Source: Symbiodinium natans (taxonomy: Eukaryota; Sar; Dinophyceae; Suessiales; Symbiodiniaceae). From it: 64,000 bases of DNA. Below are positions 12,701-21,499 of this stretch, one piece after another; position 1 is the first letter of the stretch, and every line of letters starts with the position of its first letter. The notes beneath the pieces are model-generated. The model was given only the letters and a program-made list of their open reading frames with translations, did no database searches and was not told the origin of the DNA. The translations under genes were made by a program, and so were the position numbers. The stretch covers positions 193,374 to 257,373 of the forward strand of contig CAJNDS010002670.1 in the NCBI GenBank assembly GCA_905221605.1, read 5' to 3'.

Positions 12701-15700
12701 CGCTTCCGTTTGCTGCAACTTTGTGCCTGGTCCTGACCCTGGCCCGGCACCCCCCCTTCGCGCCGAGCCAAGCTATCCGCCACACCAGCCCTGTTTCCGT
12801 GGCGCTCTGCCCAACCCAAGCTGTTCACTGTGTGTTCTTCCTGGCTGGAGCCCCTTCACGCCAACCAAGCCTCGCTGCCTTTGTCTGTTCCTGGCGCCCA
12901 TCCCTTCATAGCCCCTTCGCGCCAACCCAAGCTGTCTTCACGGGCCCTGCCTCGTTTCCGTCTGCTGCAGCTTTGCGCCTGGCCCACGCACCTTGTGGAA
13001 ATCCCCAAGTGACTCATGTGATGCTTTGTAAAAAAATAAAAGGTCTTAACTCCTTGAGAGTTGTAAGTGGGCGGTCTTGGGGTGGGTAGGTCTGCAGACT
13101 ACCGCGCGCTCCCAAAGCGCGCTCCCGTTTGGCACGCCCTAAACCCTAAACCCTAAACCCTAAACCCTAAACCCTAAACCCTAAACCCTAAACCCTAAAC
13201 CCTAAACCCTAAACCCTAAACCCTAAACCCTAAACCCTAAACCCTAAACCCTAAACGCTGAACCCTAAACGGCCCTAAACCCTAAACCCTAAACCCAAAA
13301 CCCACACCCTAAACCCTGAACCCTGAACCCTGAACCCTGAACCCTAAACCCTGAACCCTAAACCCTTAACCCGAAACCCGAAACCCTAAACCCCAACAAC
13401 CGAGGTAGATCTCCTCTGCGCATCTCTGCTGGGTGGCTATGATGGGGCCGCAGAGGACATCAAAGGCCAGGGGGATAAGGCAGCCATAGGGTTTAGGGCT
13501 TAACCCTAACCCTTCAACCTTAAACCCTAAACCCTAAATCCTAAACCCTAAATCCTCAACCCTAAATCCTATACCCTGAAGCTTAGGGTTTAGGCTTAAA
13601 AAATCTATCTTCAACAACCGAAACTAAAAGCCCCCAACCTCAACAACCGAAACTGAGGGCACCCGTGGCCGTAGCCGTACTCATCCTTTTCATAAAGGGG
13701 GCAATGATTGAACGAATGGAGCCTGGCTCGGGTGGCCTACGCACTTCCTAAGCTGTTTGGGTTTAGGGTTCAGGGTTCAGGGCTTAGGTTTAGGGTTTAG
13801 GGTTTAGGGTTTCGGGTTTCGGGTGTAGGGTTGGAGGTTTGGAGGGAGGTTTTTGCAGCCCTGGTTGCAGGATGGTTTCCAGCTCAGACTGAGCCCCCTG
13901 GCTGTATTGAGGGGTTTAGCGGCCTTCAGAGCCAGGAGGTTGATGTTCCAGGTGTGGGTTGCGTTTCGGTGGGGTTGAGTCAGACTCTGGGTGTAGGGAT
14001 GCTGGATGTAGATGCCGTCAGAGTCTCCGATGATGACTCTTGCCGCCCGGCAGTTTTCTTCGCACCCTAAATCCCGAGACCCTAAACGATCCTAAGGCCC
14101 CAAGCAATCCTGCGCCCTGAAACCCCAAACCCTAAACCCTGAAACCCTGAAACCCTAAACCCTGAAACCTAAACCCTAAACCCCAAACCCTAAACCCTAA
14201 ACCCTAAACCCTAAACCCTAAACCCCAAACCCTAAACCCTAAACCCTAAACCCTGAAACCCCTGAAGTGAAGCCTGGATTGGCAGGGCCTGTCTTCTAGA
14301 CTGGCGCCTCGCCGCAGGGCATCATTCGGGTTTTGGGGGTTTGCATTCAGGGGTTTCAGGGTTTTCAGGTTTGGCTTCAGGGTTTTCAGGGTTTTCAGGG
14401 TTTAGGGTTTAGGTTTAAGGGTTAAGGGTTTAGGGTTAAGGGTTTAGGGTTTAGGGTTTAGGGTTTAAGGTTTAGGGTTTAGGGTTAAGGGTTTAAGGTT
14501 TCGGGTTCAGGGCTTCAGGGTTTTGAAGGGGCGGGATTCCCAATGCCCTGAGACGAGCCGGAAAAAGAACGCGGCCAGGTTGCTTTTGGATCGGCTCATC
14601 GACCATGCGCGGGAGCAGGCCGAGAAGAAGCAGGTCGAGGAGGCAGAGATGGGGTGGGGCTTTCTTTGCCGAGAGCCAGCATGCCCCTAAACCCCAAAAA
14701 ATACTGAGCCAGCATGCCCTAAACACTAAACCCTGAATCCTAAACTCTGAACCTCTGAACCTCTGAACCTTAAACCGTAAGCTCTAAGGCGCCCCAAACC
14801 CTAAGCCCCCTTGGCAGAACCCCAATGGCCGGGAAAGCAATGCAAAGTGGACGTTCAAGCCCCTCCCCCTCCCCCCTGGCAAGGTGAAGAGCAAACTCGA
14901 TGTGTGGAATGCTGCTTATCAGTTTGCAGCGCGGTTCAAGGGGATTGAGGAGGGGTTAGGGTTTCAGGTAGGATCACGAATCAACTGCTCTGGCACATTC
15001 TGTTCCTCAGCCCTAAGCCCTAAGCCCTGAAAGACCCTAAATCCTACAGGCGAAGCCCTTCAACTGTTGCCCCAAGTAACCAAAACCTGACCCAACACCC
15101 GAAATCTTAAGAATCCTAGGCCCTAAAGCCTAGACCCAACGCCCCACCGGCCAAGCCCCAAGGACCAGACGAAAAACTCAGAGCTTCGATTCAGGTGGCT
15201 GATGCTGGCTCTGGAACCCCGGCGGCGGTGAAGAAGGGTCAGCCCCTAAACCCTAAACCCTAAACCCTAAACCCTAAACCCTAAACCCGAAACCCTAAAC
15301 CCTCAACCCTCAACCCTCAACCCTCAATCCTCAACCCTGAACCCTAAACCCTAAACCCTAAACGGTTTTCCGTGGATTGGGGCTTGTGATTGGGGTGATG
15401 AGGGTGTAGGGTTCAGGGTATCCGGGATCTGAGGTTTCGGGACGTAAGGTTTGGGTTCTAACCCTAAACCCCAAACCCCTAAACCCTAACCCCTAAACCC
15501 TAAACCCTTGACCCTAAACCCTAAACCCTTGACCCTAAACCCAGTGTTTGGGATTGGTCTGAAGGTGGAGCGGGTGGGCCAGGGTGGAGCCTAAAGCCCT
15601 GAGCCCGCAAAGTCTAAGCCCCAATTTGGTGACTTGTGCCTGGCAAGCGCATGTTCAAGGGGTCGCAGTTCAAGGAAGGGGGGGGGGTTTAGGGTTTGGC

Positions 15701-17407
15701 GTTTAGGGTTCAGGGGTTTAGGGATTGGGGCTTAAGGGCTTGGGGGTGGAGTGGCTTCGTGTTTGCGGCTAGGCCTTAAACCCTAAACCCTAAACCCTAA
15801 ACCCTAAACCCTAAACCCTAAACCCTAAACCCTAAACCCTAAACCCTAAACCCTAAACCCTAAACCCTAAACCCTAAACCCTAAGTAACCCGAAACCATT
15901 CCTGTTGAGAAGCCGCCGAGGTCTGCGGCGACGAGTCCAGAGTCGACGCCGCCATTGCCATGGCCAAGGAGGCCTTGAACTTTACGGTTTAGGGTTTTAG
16001 GGGTTTAGGGGTTTAGGGTTTAGGGTTTAGGGTTTTAGGGTTTAGGGTTTAGGGTTTTAGGGTTTAGGGTTTTTCGGGTTTAGGGGCTTTGGGGCTAGGG
16101 GTTAGGGTTTAGGGTTTAGGGTTTTTCGGGTTTAGGGGCGTTGGGGCTGGGGGTTACGGTTTAGGGTTGTCGGTTTAGGGTTTAGGGCTCAGGGTTTAGG
16201 GTTTGGGGTTTAGTGTTTAGGGATTAGTGGTTTAGGGGACCCAAAACCAGGAAACCCCGAAGCCCTAAACCCTCAAAGGGTTTAAGGGACAGGACAAAAC
16301 ACCAACTGCGCCGTTCTTGTGGGCTGGCCAAGACGGGAGGAATTACAAGTGGCTGTTGCAAGGCCTTCAGGTCCTTAACCCTAAACCCTAAACTCTAAGC
16401 CCTAAACCCTGTAAGAAGAACCCTAAACCCTAAGCCCTGAGCCCTAAACACACTCCCAGGTCGGCCGCATGAAGTTCACGCGGCCCCTGTATCGAGAGCT
16501 GCGCCCTCGCAGCAAGAATCTGCCGGGGCAGTTTTCAAAATTTGGTGAAGGCTTCAGACTCTTCGACTAGCCTCGACCCCCTCCCAAACTCTAAGTCCGG
16601 AACAAGTTAAGATTTGTTTTTCTCTTCATGTTTTTCGTTGTTCGTTTTTTCCAGGCTTCTTGGTTCACTGCCACTCAAGCCCATAGCCTTCACCTCAACC
16701 CTAGTCCCTGACCCCTAAAGCCTGAAGCCTAAAGCCTCAACCCGAAGCCCTAAACCCTCAACCCTAAACCCTAAACCCCAAACCCTAAACCCTAAGCCCT
16801 AAACCCTAAGCCCTAAACCCAAAACCCTAGACCTTGTTGCGGCCCAGGGCCAAGCAGGCCGGCCGAAGGGAGAAGGCCAAGGCGGCCTTCGCTGTAGCCA
16901 AGGCCACCTACCACCCGCGGCTTCGCTCGCAAGCCCGCCCAGGGTTTAGGGCTTCGGGCTTAGGGTTTAAAGTTTAGGTCTTCGGCTTCGCTCGCAAGCC
17001 CGGGTTTCGGGTTTAGGGTTTAAAGTTTAGGGTTTAGTGTTTAGGGTTCAAAGTTGAGGATACACAGCTGAGGGTTCAGGGTTTAGGGACCCTAAAAGCC
17101 GCTAAGGCTCGAGAAGAGCCCTCAGCTCTTTTGGAGTCCAGGGTTTCGTTTAGCTGAATCCGGCTTTGGATGCTTCAGGATGAGCCTGAAACGTGAACCC
17201 AAACCCTTCAGCGCCAAGACCCAAAACCTCCGAAACCCTTAAGCTCTAAACCCTTAAGCCCTGAAGACCCTGAACCCTAAAAACCCTAAACCAACCCTAA
17301 ACCCTTATCCCTGAGCCCTAAACCCAAACCCTTAAACAGCCTGAACGCTCAGGATCACGGCCAAGATGGTGGCTCAAGACTTGGCCAAGGCGGGTGCGGA
17401 GAGCTAG
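2478..17407 (+). CDS. LTA4H: leukotriene A4 hydrolase / M1 aminopeptidase, split gene
   Basis: Bifunctional zinc aminopeptidase/epoxide hydrolase family M1, probably cytosolic. Blocks that align in order along the family: 2478-2521, 2777-2863, 3138-3230, 3758-3829, 4330-4376, 4725-4802, 5170-5238, 7166-7228, 7369-7417, 7837-7913, 8206-8265, 8444-8842, 9134-9188, 9388-9438, 9841-9940, 10419-10451, 11460-11526, 13405-13487, 14579-14630, 14884-14931, 15182-15222, 15921-15986, 16460-16510, 16848-16917, 17353-17407. Diagnostic pieces are LSPEQTMGKQHPYLFTQCQ then AIHARCLMPCQDTPGVK, VPIPSYLLAIACGNL, GGMENP, HEITH, VDWNTW, GLPPMPEVDSRLAKEA, RFRWLMLALE, GRMKFTRPLYREL, and a terminal ITAKMVAQDL ending in TAG. 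The carboxylate-recognition Arg and Lys of GRMK are kept. The proton-donor Tyr is kept in IPY, while the neighbouring Tyr of VAY is Phe (DAF). The first coding exon with the ATG was not identified, and boundaries from 13405 to 14931 are the weakest. Introns are almost entirely telomere-like repeat. Confidence 0.93.
3262..3757. repeat. example intron built as G-rich then C-rich telomere arrays
   Basis: The intron between the exons at 3138-3230 and 3758-3829 of the hydrolase gene. It begins with about 13 TTTAGGG units (3268-3360) and has a short spacer to about 3425. It then continues with CCCTTAAA units (3433-3600) and CCCTAAA/CCCTCAA units to 3750. The two halves are complementary in sense and could pair in the transcript. 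The same layout recurs in most introns of the window. Confidence 0.85.
4516..4675. repeat. (CCCTTAA)n and CCCTAAA array
   Basis: A C-rich array upstream of the hydrolase exon at 4725. It starts as homogeneous CCCTTAA units and grades into CCCTAAA and CCCTAAG. It sits on the 3-prime side of its intron. Confidence 0.85.
5733..7030. repeat. 1.3 kb minisatellite, alternating CCCAAGAA/CCCACGAA units
   Basis: A long array of 8-bp units, mostly alternating CCCAAGAA and CCCACGAA to give a 16-bp higher-order period, with occasional tandem same-type units and a few 1-4 bp slips. It is bounded on both sides by CCCTAAA arrays and lies in the hydrolase intron between the exons at 5170 and 7166. All minus-strand frames are open for over 400 codons because the unit length has no stop. 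They read glycine/tryptophan/valine repeats and are not genes. Confidence 0.95.
8444..8842 (+). CDS. LTA4H: LTA4H catalytic exon (zinc site)
   Basis: The largest exon of the gene, about 133 codons, starting at TAG|G and running from EFSDTDKF to HEFTKL. It carries GGMENP (8549-8566) for substrate N-terminus binding. It also carries the zinc motif HEITH (8630-8644), followed exactly 18 residues later by the third ligand Glu in WLNEG (8699-8701). This HEXXH-18-E spacing defines gluzincin family M1. The downstream exon at 9134 continues with GVDPDDAFSGIPY, matching the DxDPDxAYSSxPY block that holds the catalytic Asp and Tyr. The exon is free of telomere repeats and of stops. Confidence 0.96.
9541..9783. 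mobile_element. MITE-like element with AGGGGGGTACC inverted ends
   Basis: About 243 bp of non-repeat sequence bounded by AGGGGGGTACC on the left (9541-9551) and GGTACCCCCCC on the right (9772-9782), an 11-bp terminal inverted repeat. It lies in the hydrolase intron before the exon at 9841. Its interior, with TTGGGATGT then CCCCCTT and TACTAACAGG, recurs in diverged form near 10868-11000. No transposase frame fits inside. Confidence 0.55.
10160..10300. repeat. (CCCCAAG)n array
   Basis: A homogeneous block of the 7-bp variant CCCCAAG/CCCCAAA inside a hydrolase intron, flanked by ordinary CCCTAAA units. The minus-strand frame reading leucine/glycine/alanine/tryptophan repeats is an artefact. 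Confidence 0.85.
11041..11120. mobile_element. 80-bp MITE-like inverted-repeat element
   Basis: The left end GGGGAATGAGGGAATGAGG is nearly the exact reverse complement of the right end CCTCCTTCCCTCATTTCCC, about 19-21 bp at each side. The middle has CCCTTTAAGGG and short TATA stretches. Reverse-complemented, it matches the element at 54448-54540, including GGGCATATAT and a CTAACCAAC end. Confidence 0.6.
11107..11447. repeat. long CCCTAAA array before LTA4H exon 11460
   Basis: About 340 bp, mostly perfect CCCTAAA, with short blocks of CCCTATCA-type and CCCAAAA variants. The next AG-G after the array is the acceptor of the GLPPMPEV exon. Confidence 0.9.
11521..12020. repeat. (TTTAGGGG)n / (TTTAGGGGG)n G-rich array
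   Basis: About 0.5 kb of G-rich 8-9-bp variants, beginning right after the hydrolase exon that ends near 11526. A small non-repeat stretch at 11640-11690 (possible micro-exon AANVLM) interrupts it. This is the 5-prime, G-rich side of a long intron. Confidence 0.85.
12390..13030. repeat. GC-rich degenerate repeat block in LTA4H intron
   Basis: About 640 bp with recurring modules such as CGCGCCAACCCAAGCTGTC and CTGCCTCG followed by TTTCCGT, TGCTGCA and CTTTG. Two long copies (about 12690-12730 and 12940-12985) are roughly 250 bp apart. Several frames on both strands are open because of base composition. The frames disagree and none matches a family, so I read it as a diverged tandem repeat and not as coding sequence. 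Confidence 0.5.
13138..13255. repeat. CCCTAAA array
   Basis: A near-perfect CCCTAAA block, continuing with CCCTGAA and CCCGAAA variants to about 13395. It ends just before the CCGAG|G acceptor of the candidate hydrolase exon at 13405. Confidence 0.9.
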
Positions 17408-17670
17408 AAGACCACGTCGCATGGAGGCACCGGTGCATTCGCAGGTTTAGGGGGGTTTAGGGGGTTTAGGGGGTTTTGGGGGTTTAGGGGGTTTAGGGTC
17501 TAGGGTTTAGGGTTTGGGGTTTGGGGTTTGGGGTTTAGGATGTTTAGGGTCTAAGTATGCGTGTTGAGGGCTGCGTGCGAAAAGCTGAGCAAGATCCACC
17601 TCGGTGGCTCAAGTGATCTGAGGAGGGGGGGCCCTGAGAGGGCCCAAGAAGGGGGGGGCCAAAACAGGCT
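17408..17670. other. short intergenic gap, hydrolase to caspase-like gene
   Basis: Contains a GGGGTTTAGGGG-type array (17443-17545) and about 120 bp of non-repeat sequence before the next start codon. A TGGCTCAAG string at 17605-17613 matches the last nine bases of the dinoflagellate spliced leader. No promoter motif is recognised. Confidence 0.5.
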
Positions 17671-18600
17671 ATGGAGGAGGTGCGCCCCGACCGATGCTTC
17701 CTTGGGATAGGCATCGACCAGTACCCGGAGGCCTCGCTTCAGACTCCCGTGGGCTCCGCAAATGCCGTGAGCGGAGCCTTCCAGAGGCTGGGGTACAAAG
17801 TCGCGCAGGGCTTCAACATCCGAAGCCGTGGCGAATGGAAGGAGAAGGTGGAGGAGTTGAACGGCAATGTTGACTGTACCACGTCCGTCGTTGCCTTCTA
17901 CTTTGGTGGGCATGGAGTGGTGACCAAGGACAAGACCTTACGGCTCCTGTTCACGAGCCACTCAGCAAGCATCCCAGAAGGCAGCATGGATCCCGGTGAT
18001 GATGTCAGCATCTCCATGTACGACCTGATCAAGCAGTTGATGGACTTGCCGACGGCCGAGGATGCCTTTGTGCTCATTCTGCTGGACAACTGTCGCACAG
18101 AGACCAGTGCAAGTTGGCATGAGAGCTGTGGCAGTGCAGGGCAACACAAGTTCAGCCGCAGCTTTACCGTGATCTACGCCACGGCTCCCGGCAAGTGGGC
18201 GCTTGACGGCAATGGCTCGCAGATCAGTCCTTTCTCCTACAGCCTGCAGAGGCGGCTGCCGGAAGGGCAGACGTTGGCAGACACCTACAACCTTGTCTTC
18301 AAGGATGTGGCGTCCTACTCAAAGAACCTGCACTACATGAAGCAGCTGGTTCAGACCTTCACTTGCGGGAAATCCGATGAGGGCGTCTTCCAAGCGCTTG
18401 TCGGCCCGGGCACGTCCTTGTGTTCCAGCACAGTTTTGCCGTCCGGCTCCGAGGAAGCTTCTGTTGATAGCAGGCCGCTGCAACCACACGTGAGGCGCTG
18501 GTGCTGCGCACTTCTGCTGGTCTTCTTCTTTCTGATCCTGGCGATCTTTCTCGGCGTTTACCTTTCCATGTCAAGCCTCCAAAGTCGCGATTCTCGGTAG
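17671..18600 (+). CDS. caspase-like (peptidase C14) protein with C-terminal membrane anchor
   Basis: A 309-residue uninterrupted frame, unlike its intron-dense neighbours. The N-terminal half has the C14 fold signatures: a first strand CFLGIGIDQY, the helix NAVSGAFQRLGYKV, the catalytic His at residue 81 in FYFGGHG, and the catalytic Cys at 141 in LILLDNCR. YATAPGKWALDG and SPFSYSL follow, typical of the small-subunit region. Residues about 276-300 form a single hydrophobic segment (CCALLLVFFFLILAIFLGVYL) followed by a short tail, which suggests a tail-anchored protein. Metacaspase or orthocaspase-type proteolysis is inferred from the family; substrates are unknown. The lack of introns and the SL-like TGGCTCAAG 57 bp upstream suggest an mRNA-derived copy. 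An upstream exon adding N-terminal residues cannot be excluded. Confidence 0.85.
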   Translation: MEEVRPDRCFLGIGIDQYPEASLQTPVGSANAVSGAFQRLGYKVAQGFNIRSRGEWKEKVEELNGNVDCTTSVVAFYFGGHGVVTKDKTLRLLFTSHSASIPEGSMDPGDDVSISMYDLIKQLMDLPTAEDAFVLILLDNCRTETSASWHESCGSAGQHKFSRSFTVIYATAPGKWALDGNGSQISPFSYSLQRRLPEGQTLADTYNLVFKDVASYSKNLHYMKQLVQTFTCGKSDEGVFQALVGPGTSLCSSTVLPSGSEEASVDSRPLQPHVRRWCCALLLVFFFLILAIFLGVYLSMSSLQSRDSR

Positions 18601-18682
18601 GCCCTTGGGACATTTTTACATTTTTCCCTTGTGGGGTTTAAGAGGATCCTATTCAGGTGAATATGTTTTCAGCGTGTCTTAA

Positions 18683-19098
18683 GGGCCATCCGAGGATTGC
18701 GTCCTCAGCGGCTGGATGGATGACGGGCCCTGCAGCCAGTCCTGCGGCGGCGGGGTGATGACACAGCGCCGGTCGGTGATAACGAGCCCTGCACGGGGTG
18801 GACGCTGCCTCAGCCTCAGTCGCTTAACAGCCCAAGCCCAAACTGCCCTGAATAAGAAGCGGGGAAGTTCAAATTTCAGGGTCCATTTCATGAGCCAGAA
18901 GAAGCATCAGTCATTCCGAGGCACTAAACCCTGAAGCGAACCAAAGGTCCCGATGCATCCGGGCCCGAGAGGCAGAGGCAGGTGAGTTGCGGAGTCCTGG
19001 CTTGCCCCTGGGACTGCTGTTTCGACGAGGTCTGCCCTGTGCAGTGTGACCTGCAGTGCGGCGCATGGACATGCAAACCCTTCCTGAACATCACCCAA
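18683..19098 (+). CDS. thrombospondin type-1 repeat exons
   Basis: Two plus-strand coding blocks lie downstream of the caspase-like gene. The first (about 18683-18812) reads DCVLSGWMDDGPCSQSCGGG followed by QRRSVITSPARGG, the W-x-CSxxCGGGxxxRxR core of a TSP1 domain. After a CAG|G acceptor, the second (about 18983-19098) gives VSCGVLACPWDC, which closes the domain, and then CPVQCDLQCGAW, a further cysteine-rich unit. It ends at a strong AAT|GTGAGT donor. TSP1 domains are extracellular adhesion modules, so a secreted or surface protein is likely. The start and any signal peptide were not found. A link to the caspase-like frame is unlikely because that frame ends in TAG. Confidence 0.65.
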
Positions 19099-19273
19099 TG
19101 TGAGTATGCCTGGGGATTCTCATCAATACAAGCTGATGCCACCGTCGTAGGTCGACCTGTGACTTGGACGGTGTTCAACTACCGCATTCATCACTCCGGC
19201 ATCAGCTTGCGCGATCATAAGTTGGGTGAGACTTTCACGCATCGCTTGAATTATTCACTTCCACGCCCCACAG

Positions 19274-19410
19274 GCACCGCATTTTGTCAATGCCTGTGAG
19301 ACTATGCAAGGCGAATCCTGAACAAAAGGATTGAAGAAAAGTGTGAAGAACTTGGCGAGAACAGCTCAGGGCCACTCACAACATCCATCGACGAGCTGTT
19401 CTACCTGTAG
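19274..19410 (+). CDS. candidate last exon downstream of TSP1 exons
   Basis: After a CCACAG|G acceptor one frame reads APHFVNACETMQGES and stops at TGA (19317-19319). An alternative AG at 19300 opens another frame containing RRILNKRIEEKCEEL and ending with IDELFYL and TAG at 19408-19410. Only one can be used. Both would follow the GTGAGT donor at 19099. The family is unrecognised. Confidence 0.35.
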
Positions 19411-20443
19411 GCGAGCTGTGTTTTCTCACCTCCAAGCATGCTTGGAAGCGATGCCGATGCTGCATCCTATTAGTTAGCTAGCAGTGGAGCAGCGAAACAC
19501 GGCATTCCAGGAAACACCCTCGACAATGGGGCCATATCCTCCACCACTACACAACACTTCGCAGGGCCATGCTAGAAGGGAACCGCCCTAAACCCTAAAC
19601 CCTGAGTGAGGCGCTAAACCTGTACCCTAAACCCTAAACCCTAAACCCTAAACCCTAAACCCTAAACCCTAAACCCTAAACCCTAAACCCTAAACCCTAA
19701 AGCCTAAAGCCCGAAATCCCACACCTTCACACTCGAAGACCCCCTTCTTCGAATGACGACGCGCACGAAGGTTGAGCTAAATGATGGGCGGCCCCGTTGG
19801 CACTCCCAGCCAGGAGGAGTAAATTAGAACACCTGAACCCAAAGGAATACGCGAGATGCCCTTGAACCCTAAACCCTAAACCCTAAACCCTAAACCCTAA
19901 ACCCTAAACCCTAGACCCCAGACCCCAGACCCTAGACCCTAGACCCTAACCCTAAACCCTAACCCTAAACCCTAAACCCGAAAAAGAATCTTCTAGACAC
20001 CTCAGCATGGGCACATGATTCAGATCAACCTTCCACATGGCTGCACAGTGTATCTGCGCCTGACAGCTGGGTTGGGAACTGGGCTACGCGAAGGCGGAAA
20101 GAACTTGCACAGTTTCGGCCGGTCTTTTGGGTTCTAAACCCTAAACCCTGAACCCTGAACCCTAAACCCTAAACCCTAAACCCTAAACGCTAAACCTTAA
20201 ATCCTAAAGCCTAAACCCTAAACCCTAAACCCTAAACCCTAAACCCTAAACCCTAAACCCTAAACCCTAAACCCTAAACCCTAAACCCTAAACCCTAAAC
20301 CCTAAACCCTAAACCCTAGAAGCGAAGCAAGGTCCTGATCCTGAGCTCCCCCAAAGCCTGGGGTTTAGGGTTTAGGGGCTTTTAGGGTTTAGGGTTTAGG
20401 GTTTAGGGTTTAGGGTTTAGGGTTTAGGGTTTAGGGTTTAGGG
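19411..20443. repeat. CCCTAAA mosaic, no clear gene
   Basis: CCCTAAA arrays at 19618-19700, 19862-19980 and 20155-20316, then a TTTAGGG array at 20360-20445, separated by 100-200 bp non-repeat islands. The islands have short open stretches but no recognisable domain. The island at 20325-20358 has the C-rich-before, G-rich-after context of a small exon. Confidence 0.6.
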
Positions 20444-20945
20444 TTCAGCATCTCAAGTCCAAGCATTCACTAGTCAAGAAATTATTACTCCAGAAAAATA
20501 CCCACCCGCCCGAAGAATCCCACAACATTAAGAAAATATTTCACTTATGGAACGACCTTGCCCAATAAAAAATGACCTTGCCCAGTAAAAAATGACCTTG
20601 CCCAGTAAAAAAATGACCTTGCCCAGTAAGAAAATGACCTTGCCCAGTAAAAAGATGACCTTGCCCAGTAACATTTTTACTGGGCAAGGTCATTTTTTTA
20701 CTGGGCAAGGTCATTTTTTTACTGGGCAAGGTCGTTTTTTTGGCCGAAACGATCTTGCCCAGAAAAAAATGACCTTGCCCAGGAAAAAAATGACCTTGCC
20801 CAGTAAAAAAATGACCTTGCCCAGAAAAAAAATGACCTCGCCCAGGAAAAAAATGACCTTGCCCAGTAAAAAAATGACCTTGCCCAGTAAAAAAATGACC
20901 TTGCCCAGTAACTCCTTAACATTTAAATTATATATGAAAGAGAGG
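20444..20945. mobile_element. novel element A: leader + 21-bp tandem core with inverted block + tail
   Basis: It begins TTCAGCATCTCAAGT then AAGCATTCAC, and has CCCACAACATTAAGAAAAT (20519-20537). It then carries about 17 copies of a 21-bp unit centred on GACCTTGCCCAGTAAAAA: six forward, three inverted (20680-20733), and about eight forward. It ends CATTTAAATTATATATG then AAAGAGAGG at a TTTAGGG array. The leader, mid-motif and tail recur at 45408-45710 around a different 21-bp unit. Open frames through the core are repeat artefacts. No protein-coding capacity is seen. Confidence 0.7.
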
Positions 20946-21082
20946 TTTAGGGTTTAGGGTTTAGGGTTTAGGGTTTAGGGTTTAGGGTTTAGGGTTTAGG
21001 GTTTAGGGTTTAGGGTTTAGGGTTTAGGGTTTAGGGTTTAGGGTTTAGGGTTTAGGGTTTAGGGTTTAGGGTTTAGGGTTTA
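20945..21082. repeat. TTTAGGG array
   Basis: About 20 near-perfect TTTAGGG units directly abutting the tail of element A. Confidence 0.95.
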
Positions 21083-21134
21083 CGGGGAGCTTCGGGTATT
21101 TTGATTCAGGGTGGAACTACGGGGGGTTTAGAGC

Positions 21135-21172
21135 TGTTGGCTTTTGGTGCTTTATATGAAAGAGAGGTTTAG
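21135..21172. mobile_element. decayed tail of an element-A/B relative
   Basis: TTTATATGAAAGAGAGG, followed directly by TTTAGGG, repeats the tail of element A (20928-20945). Just before it stands TTTTGGTGCTT, similar to the core unit of element B (TTGGTGCTT). This is probably a remnant. Confidence 0.4.
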
Positions 21173-21499
21173 GGTTTAGGGTTTAGGGTGTACTTAGGGA
21201 CACTTAGTGATCTCCTGGTGTGGAGGGGCTGAAGGGGATCCCGGTAAGCATCGTGCCCAGGAACCCAAAAGCAAGTGGGCATCCCGCACCCCCCGTCAAG
21301 CCTCAGACGTACAGGGGTTTAGGGTTTAGGGTTTAGGGTTTAGGGTTTAGGGTTTAGGGTTTAGGGTTTAGGGTTTAGGGTTTAGGGTTCCCTCAACCCT
21401 AAACCTTAAAGGCTCCCAATTCAATCTAGCAACTCGGGTACTCCACCCTGGAACGCCTCCCTGCCAGGGCTTGGACAGCAGTGGCGTCCACCGAGACAT

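Noticed and set aside
12285-12911. 208-codon Pro/Ala/Cys-rich plus-strand protein
   Set aside because: Several frames on both strands are open in the same GC-rich repeat block. No domain or conserved motif is visible, and it lies between hydrolase exons.
13664-13690. Spliced-leader RNA gene (GCCGTAGCC string)
   Set aside because: Only about nine bases match the leader start. The rest of the leader and the donor GT are absent.
20553-20910. CRISPR array
   Set aside because: The 21-bp units are contiguous with no spacers, include inverted units, and lie in eukaryotic intronic or intergenic DNA.
20592-20957. Protein of MTLPSKK-type repeats
   Set aside because: The frame follows the 21-bp tandem repeat and continues into telomere-like sequence. 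No start or splice context supports it.
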